Shown here one piece after another: positions 43,603-52,095 of a DNA stretch of 64,000 nt (position 1 is its first letter; each line of letters begins with the position of its first letter). Origin of the DNA: an uncultured Gluconobacter sp. GTDB lineage: Bacteria > Pseudomonadota > Alphaproteobacteria > Acetobacterales > Acetobacteraceae. The stretch covers positions 67,794 to 131,793 of the forward strand of contig CALFLO010000077.1 in assembly GCA_937880175.1 (NCBI GenBank), given 5' to 3'. A program made the position numbers and the translations under genes. The notes beneath the pieces were generated by a model, which saw only the letters and a program-made list of their open reading frames with translations, searched no databases and was not told the origin of the DNA.

Positions 43603-44910
43603 ATGCGACCTGTCAGCGCAATCAACAGATTTGGATGGGGCCAGCGGGATGCCTCTGGCACCGCCATGCCGGTGCAGGACTGGCTCGCGCAGCAGTTGAC
43701 CGGGCCTGACACGGCCGTGTTCAGAGGCGTGTCTCCCTGCGCGGATGGTCTGATTGCATTGCGCGAGCAGCGCCGGAACAAGCTTCAGGGCGACCCGCTG
43801 GTCAAGCCGATCTTTCAAGCGGAAGTCGCAACGCAGATGGACGCCCTGCTGCTAACGGAGCGGCCTTTCCGGGAGCGTCTGGTCTGGTTCTGGTTCAACC
43901 ATTTCACGGTCAGTCTGCGGCAGGGCAGCACGCGGGCCGTCATCGGGGCCTATGTCCGCGAGGCCATCCGCCCGCATGTGACCGGGCGCTTTTCGGACAT
44001 GCTTCTGGCCGTCATGCGCCATCCGGCCATGCTGATGTATCTGGACAACGCTTCCTCCATCGGTCCGGACAGTGCGGCGGGGCGCAGGAGCCATCACGGC
44101 CTGAATGAAAATCTGGCCCGGGAATGTCTGGAACTGCACACCGTCTCGCCCGCTGCCGGATACAGCCAGGGAGATGTGACGTCCTTCGCCGCCATCCTCA
44201 CCGGCTGGGGCGTGGACCTGAAAGCCGAACAGCCGGGCTTCGTGTTCCGGGAAAAGGCGCATGAGCCGGGGCCGAAAACGCTGATGGGGCAGGCCTTTCC
44301 CGAAGGCGAGGAGGGCGGCGTACAGGCCCTGAAGTTTCTCGGCACGCATCCCGCGACCTACCACCATATCGCCACGCAGATGGTCCGGCACTTCGTGTCA
44401 GACACGCCCGCACCCGCTTCGGTCAGACATGTCGAGACCGTCCTGCGGAACAGTGACGGCGACCTGCGCGCCGCCTCCCTTGCGCTGGGCGAACTGCCTG
44501 ATCCGGGGCCGGGCGGGGGCAAGTTCCGCTCGCCGATGGATTATGCCACGGCCGTACTCCGCGCATTATCCATTGGTGGAGAGCCCAGCCAGCCGGACGA
44601 TCCACATTCGCCAGCCCATCAGTTGGCCTCGGCTTTCAGCACACTTGGGCAGCCGCTCTGGACAGCACCGCTGCCCAATGGCTGGAGCGATAATGCAGCG
44701 GACTGGTGCGCGCCCGCGGACATGCTGGCCCGTGCGGACTGGGCGTGGCGGGTGGCCGCGCATGTCCGCAACGGCGATCCGATGGAGATTGCCGATATTG
44801 CCCTTGGCCCCGCCCTGCGTCCGCAGACCCGCACAGCCATGCATCACGCCGGGTCGCGTCAGGATGCGCTGGCCCTGCTGTTTTCCTCCCCCGAATTCCA
44901 GAGGCGCTGA
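43603..44910 (+). CDS. DUF1800 family protein
   Basis: A 435-residue DUF1800 protein. Typical segments are the opening NRFGWGQRDAS, FRERLVWFWFNHFTVS, HPAMLMYLDNASSIGPDS, NENLARECLELHTV and a C-terminal FSSPEFQRR. These proteins almost always pair with a DUF1501 sulfatase-like gene, as here 3 bp downstream; function of the pair is unknown in general. No signal peptide is evident, unlike its partner. Confidence 0.88.
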   Translation: MRPVSAINRFGWGQRDASGTAMPVQDWLAQQLTGPDTAVFRGVSPCADGLIALREQRRNKLQGDPLVKPIFQAEVATQMDALLLTERPFRERLVWFWFNHFTVSLRQGSTRAVIGAYVREAIRPHVTGRFSDMLLAVMRHPAMLMYLDNASSIGPDSAAGRRSHHGLNENLARECLELHTVSPAAGYSQGDVTSFAAILTGWGVDLKAEQPGFVFREKAHEPGPKTLMGQAFPEGEEGGVQALKFLGTHPATYHHIATQMVRHFVSDTPAPASVRHVETVLRNSDGDLRAASLALGELPDPGPGGGKFRSPMDYATAVLRALSIGGEPSQPDDPHSPAHQLASAFSTLGQPLWTAPLPNGWSDNAADWCAPADMLARADWAWRVAAHVRNGDPMEIADIALGPALRPQTRTAMHHAGSRQDALALLFSSPEFQRR

Positions 44911-44913
44911 GTT

Positions 44914-46119
44914 ATGATGATCCCCCGTCGTACCGCTCTGCTCGGTCTGGCTACCGGCTGGACACTGGGACGTTCCTCTCTGGCCTTCGCAGGTTCTTCC
45001 GGTGGGTCGGAGGATCCGCGTCTGGTTGTCGTAATCCTTCGCGGTGCGCTGGATGGCCTGTCCGCCGTCACACCTTATGGTGACCCCGACCTCGTGACAT
45101 ATCGCCGGGCGCTCGTCCTTCCCGAACCGGGACAGGAAGGTGGATTGCTCGATCTGGGCGGGTTTTACGGTCTGCACCCGTCGCTCGCGACCCTGCATGG
45201 GATGTATGGAGACGGCCAGATGCTCCCGATCCACGCGGTGGCGGGGCATTATCGCAGCCGGTCGCATTTCGAGGCTCAGGACTACCTTGAGAGCGGCGCG
45301 GATGAACGTCTGGACAGCGGGTGGCTGAACCGGGCCGTTTCCGTGCTTCAGGGGAAGGCGAACCGGCCGGACGGATACGGGCTGGCCATGGGGCTGACAG
45401 TGCCGCTTCTGCTGCGTGGGGCCGCGCGGGTAGGCAGCTATGCCCCGGCCGGAAGCCAGCATCCGGACGCCGATCTTTACAGCCAGATCCTCGCCCTGAA
45501 CGCCTCGGACCCCGTGACTGGACCGGCTTTCCGGAGCGCGCTGAAGGCCCGGGGCTTTTCGGAAGCGTCGCGGATGGACATGGGAGCCACCACCGCCGAC
45601 AAATCCCGCAAACCCGATGCCTTTACCCGCCTCTCCACGGCGGCGGGGCAGATGCTGGCCACGCCGCATGGGCCGCGGATCGCCGCTCTGGAAATTGGGG
45701 GATGGGACACGCATGCCGGGCAACTCGGACGGCTCGGCGGCCCGCTGGCACAGCTTGATCGCGGCATCGGGGCGCTGCGTCAGGGGCTTGGGGAGAGCTG
45801 GAAACGCACGGTGGTTCTGGCGATGACGGAATTCGGACGGACCGTGCGCATCAACGGCACGGGCGGGACGGACCATGGAACGGGCACGGTCGCCTTTCTG
45901 GCGGGTGGAGCCGTAGCAGGCGGGAAAGTCGGGGGAACCTGGCCGGGTCTGCGCAGCAGTCAGTTGTTCGAGAACCGGGATCTCGCCCCGACGACCGATC
46001 TGCGGGCGGTGGCGGCAGGGGTGCTGTGCGATCACCTGCGTCTGCCGTCACATGCTCTCGCCACGGTCTTTCCGGGACCGATCGTGGACCCGATGAAAGG
46101 GCTGGTCGTTCCGGTCTGA
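44914..46119 (+). CDS. DUF1501 family protein, Tat-exported
   Basis: A 401-residue DUF1501 protein (alkaline-phosphatase/sulfatase-like fold). A twin-arginine-like start (IPRRTALLGLATG) predicts export. Family segments include VVVILRGALDGLSAV, YGLHPSLATLHGMY, GHYRSRSHFEAQDYLESG and MTEFGRTVRINGTGGTDHGTG. It begins 3 bp after the DUF1800 stop and ends 7 bp before the convergent receptor gene. Metal-dependent hydrolase chemistry is suspected for the family, not established. Confidence 0.88.
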   Translation: MMIPRRTALLGLATGWTLGRSSLAFAGSSGGSEDPRLVVVILRGALDGLSAVTPYGDPDLVTYRRALVLPEPGQEGGLLDLGGFYGLHPSLATLHGMYGDGQMLPIHAVAGHYRSRSHFEAQDYLESGADERLDSGWLNRAVSVLQGKANRPDGYGLAMGLTVPLLLRGAARVGSYAPAGSQHPDADLYSQILALNASDPVTGPAFRSALKARGFSEASRMDMGATTADKSRKPDAFTRLSTAAGQMLATPHGPRIAALEIGGWDTHAGQLGRLGGPLAQLDRGIGALRQGLGESWKRTVVLAMTEFGRTVRINGTGGTDHGTGTVAFLAGGAVAGGKVGGTWPGLRSSQLFENRDLAPTTDLRAVAAGVLCDHLRLPSHALATVFPGPIVDPMKGLVVPV

Positions 46120-46126
46120 ACGCCGT

Positions 46127-48361
46127 TCAGAACTCCGAAACGACCGCAAAGAACGTGCCCCGGCGCTGGCCATACTGCGCCTGATAGATGCCGACCCCGC
46201 TGCCGTTACGGAGCTGGTAGCGTTTGTCGAAAAGGTTCACGACATCAGCGCGAACCTTGAGGTCATGCCCGAACGGTACCTTCGTGAAGGTGTGTTGGTA
46301 GCCGATGTTGAACACGTCATATTGCGGCTCCTTTTCCAGATTGGCGAAGCCGCTGCGCAGGCCATAGCCATAGACGAAATCGGCATAGGCCATGTCGTGT
46401 TTTGTGGTCCATGACGCCCCGGCCGTGGCAGTGAATTCGCCCTGATGGTCAAGCTGGATCGCATGGCTGCGGATATAGGCGAGTTCCGCCAGATCGAACT
46501 GGTATTGCGCCGAATTGATATCGCGGGCCGAGGTTTTGACGTAGGAAAAATTGCCGAACAGCGACCATGCTCCGTGCCGCCACGAACTGCCGAACTCGGC
46601 ACCATAGACGCGGCCGCGTTTGTAGCTGAACGGGGCAAGAATGACCGCCCGGCCGAACTGACCCAGATCGGTGAGGTCATGCGCCCATTTGGCATAGGCA
46701 TCGAGCGTAATCTGGAACTCGGGCGTGATGCGCTGGAGGATGCCGCCATCGACGTAATGCGATTTCTCGACTTTCGTGGCGTCGTTGATCGTGTTGGCTG
46801 CGGCGTTCGTCGTTCCCGCAAAGCGGGCGAGTGTGGACGGATAGACATATTGCGGGGAGGGCGGGGCGAAATAGCGCGAATAGCCCAGATGCAGCGTCGT
46901 GCTGCGGGTGGGTTTCCAGACCATGTTCGCACGCGGGCTCAACTGGCCTTCATTATCGAAAGATGACGCGAAACGGTCGTAGCGGATGCCGTAATTGACG
47001 GTCAGGCTGCGCGTGATTTTGTACTCGTCCTGAATATAGGCGCCCGCTTCGACGGACCAGTTCCCGGTATTGTCGATCAGGCGTTTCGCGATGTCGGACG
47101 TCTGCTCTCCGGCGGCGTCCACGGGGAAGGCCAGCGTGTCCGTATCCAGCCGTTCGGACGTGTACTGCCCCAGCAGCCCGGCCCGCAGCGTGTGATGGCG
47201 CGCGATCTCATAAGACAGATCGGCCTGCATCCCGCCAGTCGTGAAGTCGTTGACCTCATGTTCGGACACACCCTGATAAAGCAGGTCCCGGTCACGGTCC
47301 GGCGTGTAGTCGACCCGGCCGTAGCGGAAATAGGGGGAGACCTGAAGGTTCATTGTGTCAGTCGTGCGCTGATAGGACAGGACGGCGTAATAGTTCTGCT
47401 CGGTCTGACTGTCGTTCAGGCTGGCCCAGTTCATGGATGGATCATGGGGGTTTACGCCTGCGACATTGTATAGGGTCGTGTAATCCGGGCTGTTCGTATC
47501 GAAGGTCTTGAACGAATTGGGGATCTCGAAATCCGCGTAAGAGGCGCTGGTCAGCAGCGTGATGCGGCTCGCCTCGTCCAGATGCCAGGAAAGATACGAA
47601 AACGCCTTTTCCTGTTCGGTCACGTCATGAATGGCGCGGAACGTATTGCTCGGATTTTCGATGCCGATATTGTTGCGGGTGAAGGAGAGCGTGGTGAAAT
47701 AATCCAGCTTTCCGCGCTGGCCGCCAAGCTGCACGGACGGGACGAACGTGTTGTAGCTTCCGCCGTAAAGCGAGACCTGATTATGCTTGAGGCTGTCACC
47801 GGTCTTGGTCGTCACATCCACCACGCCGGCAGTGCGGAAGCCGAACTGCGCGGGAAGCGTACCCGTCAGCAGGTCCACGGACTGGATGATGCGGGTATCG
47901 AGTTCCTGTCCGAAACCGTTCAGCCCTTCAGGTAGGAGCACGCCATTGACGCGATAGGTCAGCCCGCCATGTTCGCCGCGGACATGCACCTCCCCATAAC
48001 TGTCGAGCACAACCCCGGGGACGCGCAGGAGAATCTGGCTGAAAGCCGCGTTCTGGCCGCCCGGAGTGGTTGTGATCTGGCGCTGGTCGATCGTGTAGTC
48101 CACTGCCCCGAGGCCCGGGAAAATACGGGCCCGTTCGCGGTTGAGATGCCCTGTAACGCTGATCCGCTCAGGGGCGGGGGGCGTTTTTGCAGGAGCTGGT
48201 TTTTTCGTGGTTTCCGGCGGGATTTCGGGCGGTGCGGCCTGTGCGACAGCCGTGCCGAGCAGCGTCAGGCTGACGGCCATCCATCCGCAGGTGGCGGAAC
48301 GCCTCTTGTCCGATAGTAAGCTGACTATAATATAGCATATGCTATATAAATTGGGGTGCAT
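46127..48361 (-). CDS. TonB-dependent outer-membrane receptor, family B
   Basis: A receptor of about 744 residues, paralogous to 27785-30091: plug region GEVHVRGEHGGLTYRVNGVL and a barrel ending in a short FFAVVSEF. TonB-box-like ERISVTGH lies near residue 65. The start is uncertain. ATG 48361 gives an unusual n-region (KRR at 19-21 before the hydrophobic core) and puts the palindrome 48330-48347 in codons 5-11; ATG 48280 leaves the palindrome upstream, but the signal would be short and uncharged. Divergent from a TetR gene, with which it shares two AT-rich palindromes. Confidence 0.88.
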   Translation of the reverse strand: MHPNLYSICYIIVSLLSDKRRSATCGWMAVSLTLLGTAVAQAAPPEIPPETTKKPAPAKTPPAPERISVTGHLNRERARIFPGLGAVDYTIDQRQITTTPGGQNAAFSQILLRVPGVVLDSYGEVHVRGEHGGLTYRVNGVLLPEGLNGFGQELDTRIIQSVDLLTGTLPAQFGFRTAGVVDVTTKTGDSLKHNQVSLYGGSYNTFVPSVQLGGQRGKLDYFTTLSFTRNNIGIENPSNTFRAIHDVTEQEKAFSYLSWHLDEASRITLLTSASYADFEIPNSFKTFDTNSPDYTTLYNVAGVNPHDPSMNWASLNDSQTEQNYYAVLSYQRTTDTMNLQVSPYFRYGRVDYTPDRDRDLLYQGVSEHEVNDFTTGGMQADLSYEIARHHTLRAGLLGQYTSERLDTDTLAFPVDAAGEQTSDIAKRLIDNTGNWSVEAGAYIQDEYKITRSLTVNYGIRYDRFASSFDNEGQLSPRANMVWKPTRSTTLHLGYSRYFAPPSPQYVYPSTLARFAGTTNAAANTINDATKVEKSHYVDGGILQRITPEFQITLDAYAKWAHDLTDLGQFGRAVILAPFSYKRGRVYGAEFGSSWRHGAWSLFGNFSYVKTSARDINSAQYQFDLAELAYIRSHAIQLDHQGEFTATAGASWTTKHDMAYADFVYGYGLRSGFANLEKEPQYDVFNIGYQHTFTKVPFGHDLKVRADVVNLFDKRYQLRNGSGVGIYQAQYGQRRGTFFAVVSEF
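48330..48347. promoter_or_regulatory. Perfect palindrome, candidate TetR operator 1
   Basis: ATATAGCATATGCTATAT is a perfect 18-bp palindrome. It shares ATATGCTATAT with a second site at 48443-48457. Lying between a receptor gene and a divergent TetR gene, it is a likely repressor site. Confidence 0.7.
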
Positions 48362-48442
48362 AAGGGACGGCCTGCGGACTGGGGTTTGATGATCGCGGGG
48401 AAAGGAACGAGATCACGCATAAAGCATCCATATCATTATATG

Positions 48443-48457
48443 CAATATGCTATATTG
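48443..48457. promoter_or_regulatory. Second AT-rich palindrome, candidate TetR operator 2
   Basis: CAATAT-GCT-ATATTG has 6-bp perfect arms. It carries the same ATATGCTATAT core as operator 1 and lies about 80 bp upstream of the TetR start. Confidence 0.65.
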
Positions 48458-48480
48458 ATGAGCTTATGGATTATCTCGGG

Positions 48481-48517
48481 GAGGAAATGTCCGGGCATAC
48501 CTCCCGGGCATTTCCTC
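48481..48517 (+). other. Stable hairpin in the TetR leader
   Basis: GAGGAAATGTCCGGG pairs with CCCGGGCATTTCCTC across a 7-nt loop (15 bp, one G-T wobble). It ends just before the G-rich ribosome site of the gene starting at 48535. No T run follows. Confidence 0.6.
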
Positions 48518-48534
48518 CTGGGGGGAGTGTCTGT

Positions 48535-49233
48535 ATGAAAGACACCCGTTCTGGACTGTTTCCCCGGCAGGAATTTCTCCTCAGGCCTATGACTGTTTCA
48601 TCCTCCCCCGCTCCTGTGGTCGTCCGTCGTCGGACACAGGCTGATCGCAGTGCGGAAACGCGCGCCAAGGTCATTCAGGCAACCGTCATCCTGCTTCAGA
48701 CGCAGGGCTATGCCGCAACCACCGTCCAGCGCATTGCCAAAATGGCGGGCGTCAGTCTGGGGGCATTGCAGCATCAGTTCCCGACCAAGGCGCAGGTCAT
48801 GGCGATGGTGCTGCGCCATTATGCCGTCAAGCGCGCGCGGCTTTACCGCAGGGCGCTGAGCCTGAAGGGCAGCTCCGAAGACAGGGTGGATGCCATGCTG
48901 GATACGATGTGGCGACTGGTGACGGACGGGCCGGAATTTCTGGCAACGGTGGAAATCGAGCTGGCGCGGCGCAGCGATCCGGATCTGGAAGCGGTGACCG
49001 CGCCGGTGCTGAAACGGATCGACCAGTTCATGACCCGCTGGCTTTCAGGCCGCCGGACGGCGCCACCGGACCCGCATTTCGTCGATCTGCGGCTGCTCAA
49101 TTCCGCACTCCTGCGCGGCCTCGCGGTCGAGCGCGCTCGTGGTGTGCCACTGGAGGATCTGGAGCGGTCCTTTGAAACATGGCGTCGCTTCTCACGGGCC
49201 GAACTGCTCAGAGTCGCGGATCGTCCGGCCTGA
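48535..49233 (+). CDS. TetR-family transcriptional regulator
   Basis: A 232-residue regulator with helix-turn-helix ATTVQRIAKMAGVSLGALQHQFPTK and a C-terminal ligand domain rich in Arg and Leu. ATG 48535 is preceded by GGGGGGAG at about 8 nt; an earlier ATG at 48466 would put the start before the hairpin at 48481-48517, and ATG 48589 is a weaker alternative. It probably represses itself and the divergent TonB receptor through two palindromes. Effector unknown. Confidence 0.85.
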   Translation: MKDTRSGLFPRQEFLLRPMTVSSSPAPVVVRRRTQADRSAETRAKVIQATVILLQTQGYAATTVQRIAKMAGVSLGALQHQFPTKAQVMAMVLRHYAVKRARLYRRALSLKGSSEDRVDAMLDTMWRLVTDGPEFLATVEIELARRSDPDLEAVTAPVLKRIDQFMTRWLSGRRTAPPDPHFVDLRLLNSALLRGLAVERARGVPLEDLERSFETWRRFSRAELLRVADRPA

Positions 49234-49299
49234 GAACTCCGCAGCACGCGGCGGGAAAAGCGACGGCTTCCGGATCATTGCAAATTTAGAATAATTTTC

Positions 49300-49328
49300 T
49301 TGACGCTTATAAAACAAGTAGGTTGTAT
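49300..49328 (+). promoter_or_regulatory. Sigma-70-like promoter of the M24 gene
   Basis: TTGACG (49300-49305) is followed after 17 nt by TTGTAT (49323-49328). It is the only clear promoter before the start at 49405 and lies upstream of the terminator-like hairpin. Confidence 0.5.
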
Positions 49329-49352
49329 TGCTTTTATATTGGATTCACGAAT

Positions 49353-49384
49353 GGCCTTCCCCGTGAGGGAAAAGGCGTTTTTTT
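49353..49384 (+). terminator. Terminator-like hairpin in the M24 leader, possible attenuator
   Basis: GCCTTCCCC and GGGAAAAGGC form a stem with a GTGA loop, followed by GTTTTTTT. It stands between the promoter and the start codon at 49405 with no room for a promoter after it, so the gene must be read through it. It may also end the TetR transcript. Confidence 0.65.
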
Positions 49385-49404
49385 CAGCAAAGACAGGGTC
49401 CCAC

Positions 49405-50559
49405 ATGACGATGCCGCCTCTGACTGCCGCACAGGTTTCCGCACCCGAGATCGCCGAACGTCATCGTAAGGTTCGCGAGAAAATGGAGAAGGCCGGTCTG
49501 TCGGCCTATGTCTCCTTCGATCCGGACAATGTCTATTACCTGACGAATTTTGCGAATTTCGTGCATGAGCGGCCGTTCGTCCTCGTGCTTACGATGACCG
49601 AGACGTTCTTCGTCGTGCCGGTGCTCGAAGTGCCGCATGTGCTGCGCCACAAGGTCGGGGAGCTGAAGCTTCTGAGCTATGCGGAGTTCCCGGCCGTCGT
49701 AGGGTCGCGTTGGTCCGACCGCTTTGCCGATGCCCTGCCGAAGCAGGGAACGGTCGGGGTCGAGGGGGCCTGTCCGGCCTATCTGCAGGCGCAGATCCCC
49801 AACCCCGTGAAGCTTCTGAACATCATTGACGAGGTTCGGGAAATCAAATCGGCGCATGAGATTTCGCGTATCGCCTGGACGAGCGACGTGATGACGAAGG
49901 CGCTGGCTATGATGCTGGGCAAGGTGCAGCCGGGTGTGATGGTCGCGCAGGCCATTGGCGACGTGACGCCGTATTTCTATCATCGCTGCCTGACGGAATC
50001 CCCGCAGTATAACGTCATGTCGAGCCATGCGGCCGGTCTGATCCAGCCGCCGGCCTACACTGATGATCCGCATAACTTCTCCTGCCTGACCGCGACCTGT
50101 GAACCGGGCGGACCGTTCCTCGGGCTCATCGCGGGCAAAATTAACGGCTATGGCGCGGAAATCGAGCGCTCGTTCTTCCTCCAGACCATTCCCGAAGAGG
50201 CAAAGCGGCCGTTCGATACGATGATGGCCATGCGCTACAAGGCGTATGACATGCTCAAACCTGGCGCGATCGGCTCGGAAATCGACGCCGCCTGTCAGGC
50301 GATCGCCCATGCCGCCGGATATGAGACACCGCTGCACCGGACAGGACACAGCTTTGGCGTCACGAGTCACGAAGCGCCCTTCCTGGCTCTGGGCGAGGAC
50401 AATGTCATCCAGCCGGGCATGATCTTTAGCATCGAGCCGGGGATCTACATCAGGGGAACGGCAGGATACCGCCATTCCGACACGGTTCTGGTGACGGAGA
50501 CCGGGTATGAGATCCTCACGAAATATCCCGACAGAAAAGAAGATCTGATCGTCGGCTAA
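49405..50559 (+). CDS. Creatinase-like M24-family hydrolase
   Basis: A 384-residue pita-bread-fold protein of the M24/Xaa-Pro peptidase family with the usual N-terminal domain. Of the five metal ligands expected (D, D, H, E, E), the aligned positions read L241, E252, H315, E344 and S358; three are changed. Metal-independent creatinase shows this kind of loss, so a C-N hydrolase acting without metal is more likely than an aminopeptidase. HRTGHSFG and IEPGIY are kept. An upstream frame reaches 49300 but crosses the promoter and hairpin; ATG 49405 was chosen. It precedes an MFS transporter and a TonB receptor. Confidence 0.8.
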   Translation: MTMPPLTAAQVSAPEIAERHRKVREKMEKAGLSAYVSFDPDNVYYLTNFANFVHERPFVLVLTMTETFFVVPVLEVPHVLRHKVGELKLLSYAEFPAVVGSRWSDRFADALPKQGTVGVEGACPAYLQAQIPNPVKLLNIIDEVREIKSAHEISRIAWTSDVMTKALAMMLGKVQPGVMVAQAIGDVTPYFYHRCLTESPQYNVMSSHAAGLIQPPAYTDDPHNFSCLTATCEPGGPFLGLIAGKINGYGAEIERSFFLQTIPEEAKRPFDTMMAMRYKAYDMLKPGAIGSEIDAACQAIAHAAGYETPLHRTGHSFGVTSHEAPFLALGEDNVIQPGMIFSIEPGIYIRGTAGYRHSDTVLVTETGYEILTKYPDRKEDLIVG

Positions 50560-50646
50560 CGCCCGTTCAGAACACGGAAGTCCTTTTGCCAAGGGACTTC
50601 CAGACCCTGCTGTCCACTATCGCCATTCGTTCCGGGGTAGAAATAT

Positions 50647-51981
50647 ATGTCTGTTGCAGACCGACTGGAGCGTCTTCCGTTCTCCGGATTTCATTACCGG
50701 CTCCTGTTCCTCGGGGGCGCGGGATACTGTTTTGACGGGCTTGATGGCGCCATCCTCGCCTTCGTGATGCCCGCCCTGCAGCATCTTTGGGGACTATCGA
50801 TGACCCAGCTTGGCTTGCTGGGGAGCGGGGCATTTTTCGGATATTTCATCGGCGCACTGTCCGCGGGTCTGGTGGCGGACCGGTGGGGGCGGCGCTCCGT
50901 AATGATGTGGGCGCTGGCCTGCTACTGCGTGGGGTCTCTCCTCTCGGCGCTGTGCGTGAGCTGGCACGGTTTTGTGCTCGCCCGCGTGCTGGCAGGGGTG
51001 GGGACGGGCGCTGAATCCGCGATTATCGCGCCCTATCTGTCGGAATTCGTGCCACGGCGGTATCGCGGAGCTTTCACCGGCGCGCTGGCGGGGTTCTTCT
51101 CGTTCGGCTTCGTGGGGGCGTCCCTGCTGGGTTATGCGCTGGTGCCAGGTTCGGAAAATGGCTGGCGCTGGGCCGTGGGTCTGACGGCGTGTCCGGTCGT
51201 CATGCTGCTGTGGTGGCGCCGGGCTTTGCCGGAATCCCCGCGCTGGCTGGTGGGTTCGGGTCAGGGCGAGGCCGCCCACAAGGTTCTTTGCGGTATCGAA
51301 AAGAGCATGGGCGTTGCGTCTCCGGCTTATGAGGCTGAGCATATCCCGTCCGCACAGCTGCCGATGCGGGGGCAGTTCCTGCGGCTTCTGGGATCGGAAC
51401 TGCGGCGTGTGACGGCCATGAGCTGGGTCCTGTGGCTGTCCGTCACGTTCAGCTATTACGCGTTTTTCTCCTGGCTGCCGACGCTTCTGATCGCACGTGG
51501 CTTCACCATTACGCATAGTTTCGGGTTTTCGATCGCCATCTGTGTGGCACAGATCCCGGGCTATTTCAGCGCAGGGTTCTGCAACGAGTATTTCGGCCGC
51601 AAAGCGACAGTCGTGACGTATCTCACTGCCGCCATGCTGAGTGCGGTGGCGATGGCGTTCGTGTCGACATCCGGTGGGATTCTGGCGGCGGGGATGTTGT
51701 TGTCCTTCTTCATGAACGGCACTTTCGCCGGGGTTTACGCCTACACGCCCGAAATTTTCCCCACTGCCCTGCGGGCGACGGGAATGGGGACCGCATCGGC
51801 CATCGGGCGCATCGGCGCGATTGCGGCACCGCTTCTGATCGGTGCGCTGTATCCGCGGGCGGGGTTCGCGGGGGTGTTTGGCATGACGGCGCTGATTCTG
51901 CTGACGGGCGCGCTGTGCATCCTCCTTCTGGGGCCATCAACCGTGAACCGGTCTCTCGAAGAGATCGAGGACGCGTACTGA
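50647..51981 (+). CDS. MFS transporter
   Basis: A 444-residue inner-membrane transporter of the major facilitator superfamily with 12 predicted helices and the loop motif GLVADRWGRRS after helix II, repeated as EYFGRKA. The PESPRW motif and final helix order fit the sugar porter or aromatic-acid/organic-acid (AAHS) branches; the substrate is unknown. Ribosome site GGGGTAG is 8 nt from ATG. It follows the M24 gene by 87 bp and precedes a TonB receptor by about 115 bp, suggesting import of the M24 substrate. Confidence 0.87.
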   Translation: MSVADRLERLPFSGFHYRLLFLGGAGYCFDGLDGAILAFVMPALQHLWGLSMTQLGLLGSGAFFGYFIGALSAGLVADRWGRRSVMMWALACYCVGSLLSALCVSWHGFVLARVLAGVGTGAESAIIAPYLSEFVPRRYRGAFTGALAGFFSFGFVGASLLGYALVPGSENGWRWAVGLTACPVVMLLWWRRALPESPRWLVGSGQGEAAHKVLCGIEKSMGVASPAYEAEHIPSAQLPMRGQFLRLLGSELRRVTAMSWVLWLSVTFSYYAFFSWLPTLLIARGFTITHSFGFSIAICVAQIPGYFSAGFCNEYFGRKATVVTYLTAAMLSAVAMAFVSTSGGILAAGMLLSFFMNGTFAGVYAYTPEIFPTALRATGMGTASAIGRIGAIAAPLLIGALYPRAGFAGVFGMTALILLTGALCILLLGPSTVNRSLEEIEDAY

Positions 51982-52095
51982 GTTTTTGCCGGATATCCGG
52001 GGCTGCGAAGCCCGGTTCCGGTCGTGAAATCCGTCATGCGCTCTGCATGAGTGTCACATCTTCTGAAAACCGGAGTGGTTCCGGGGAGACCTGAA

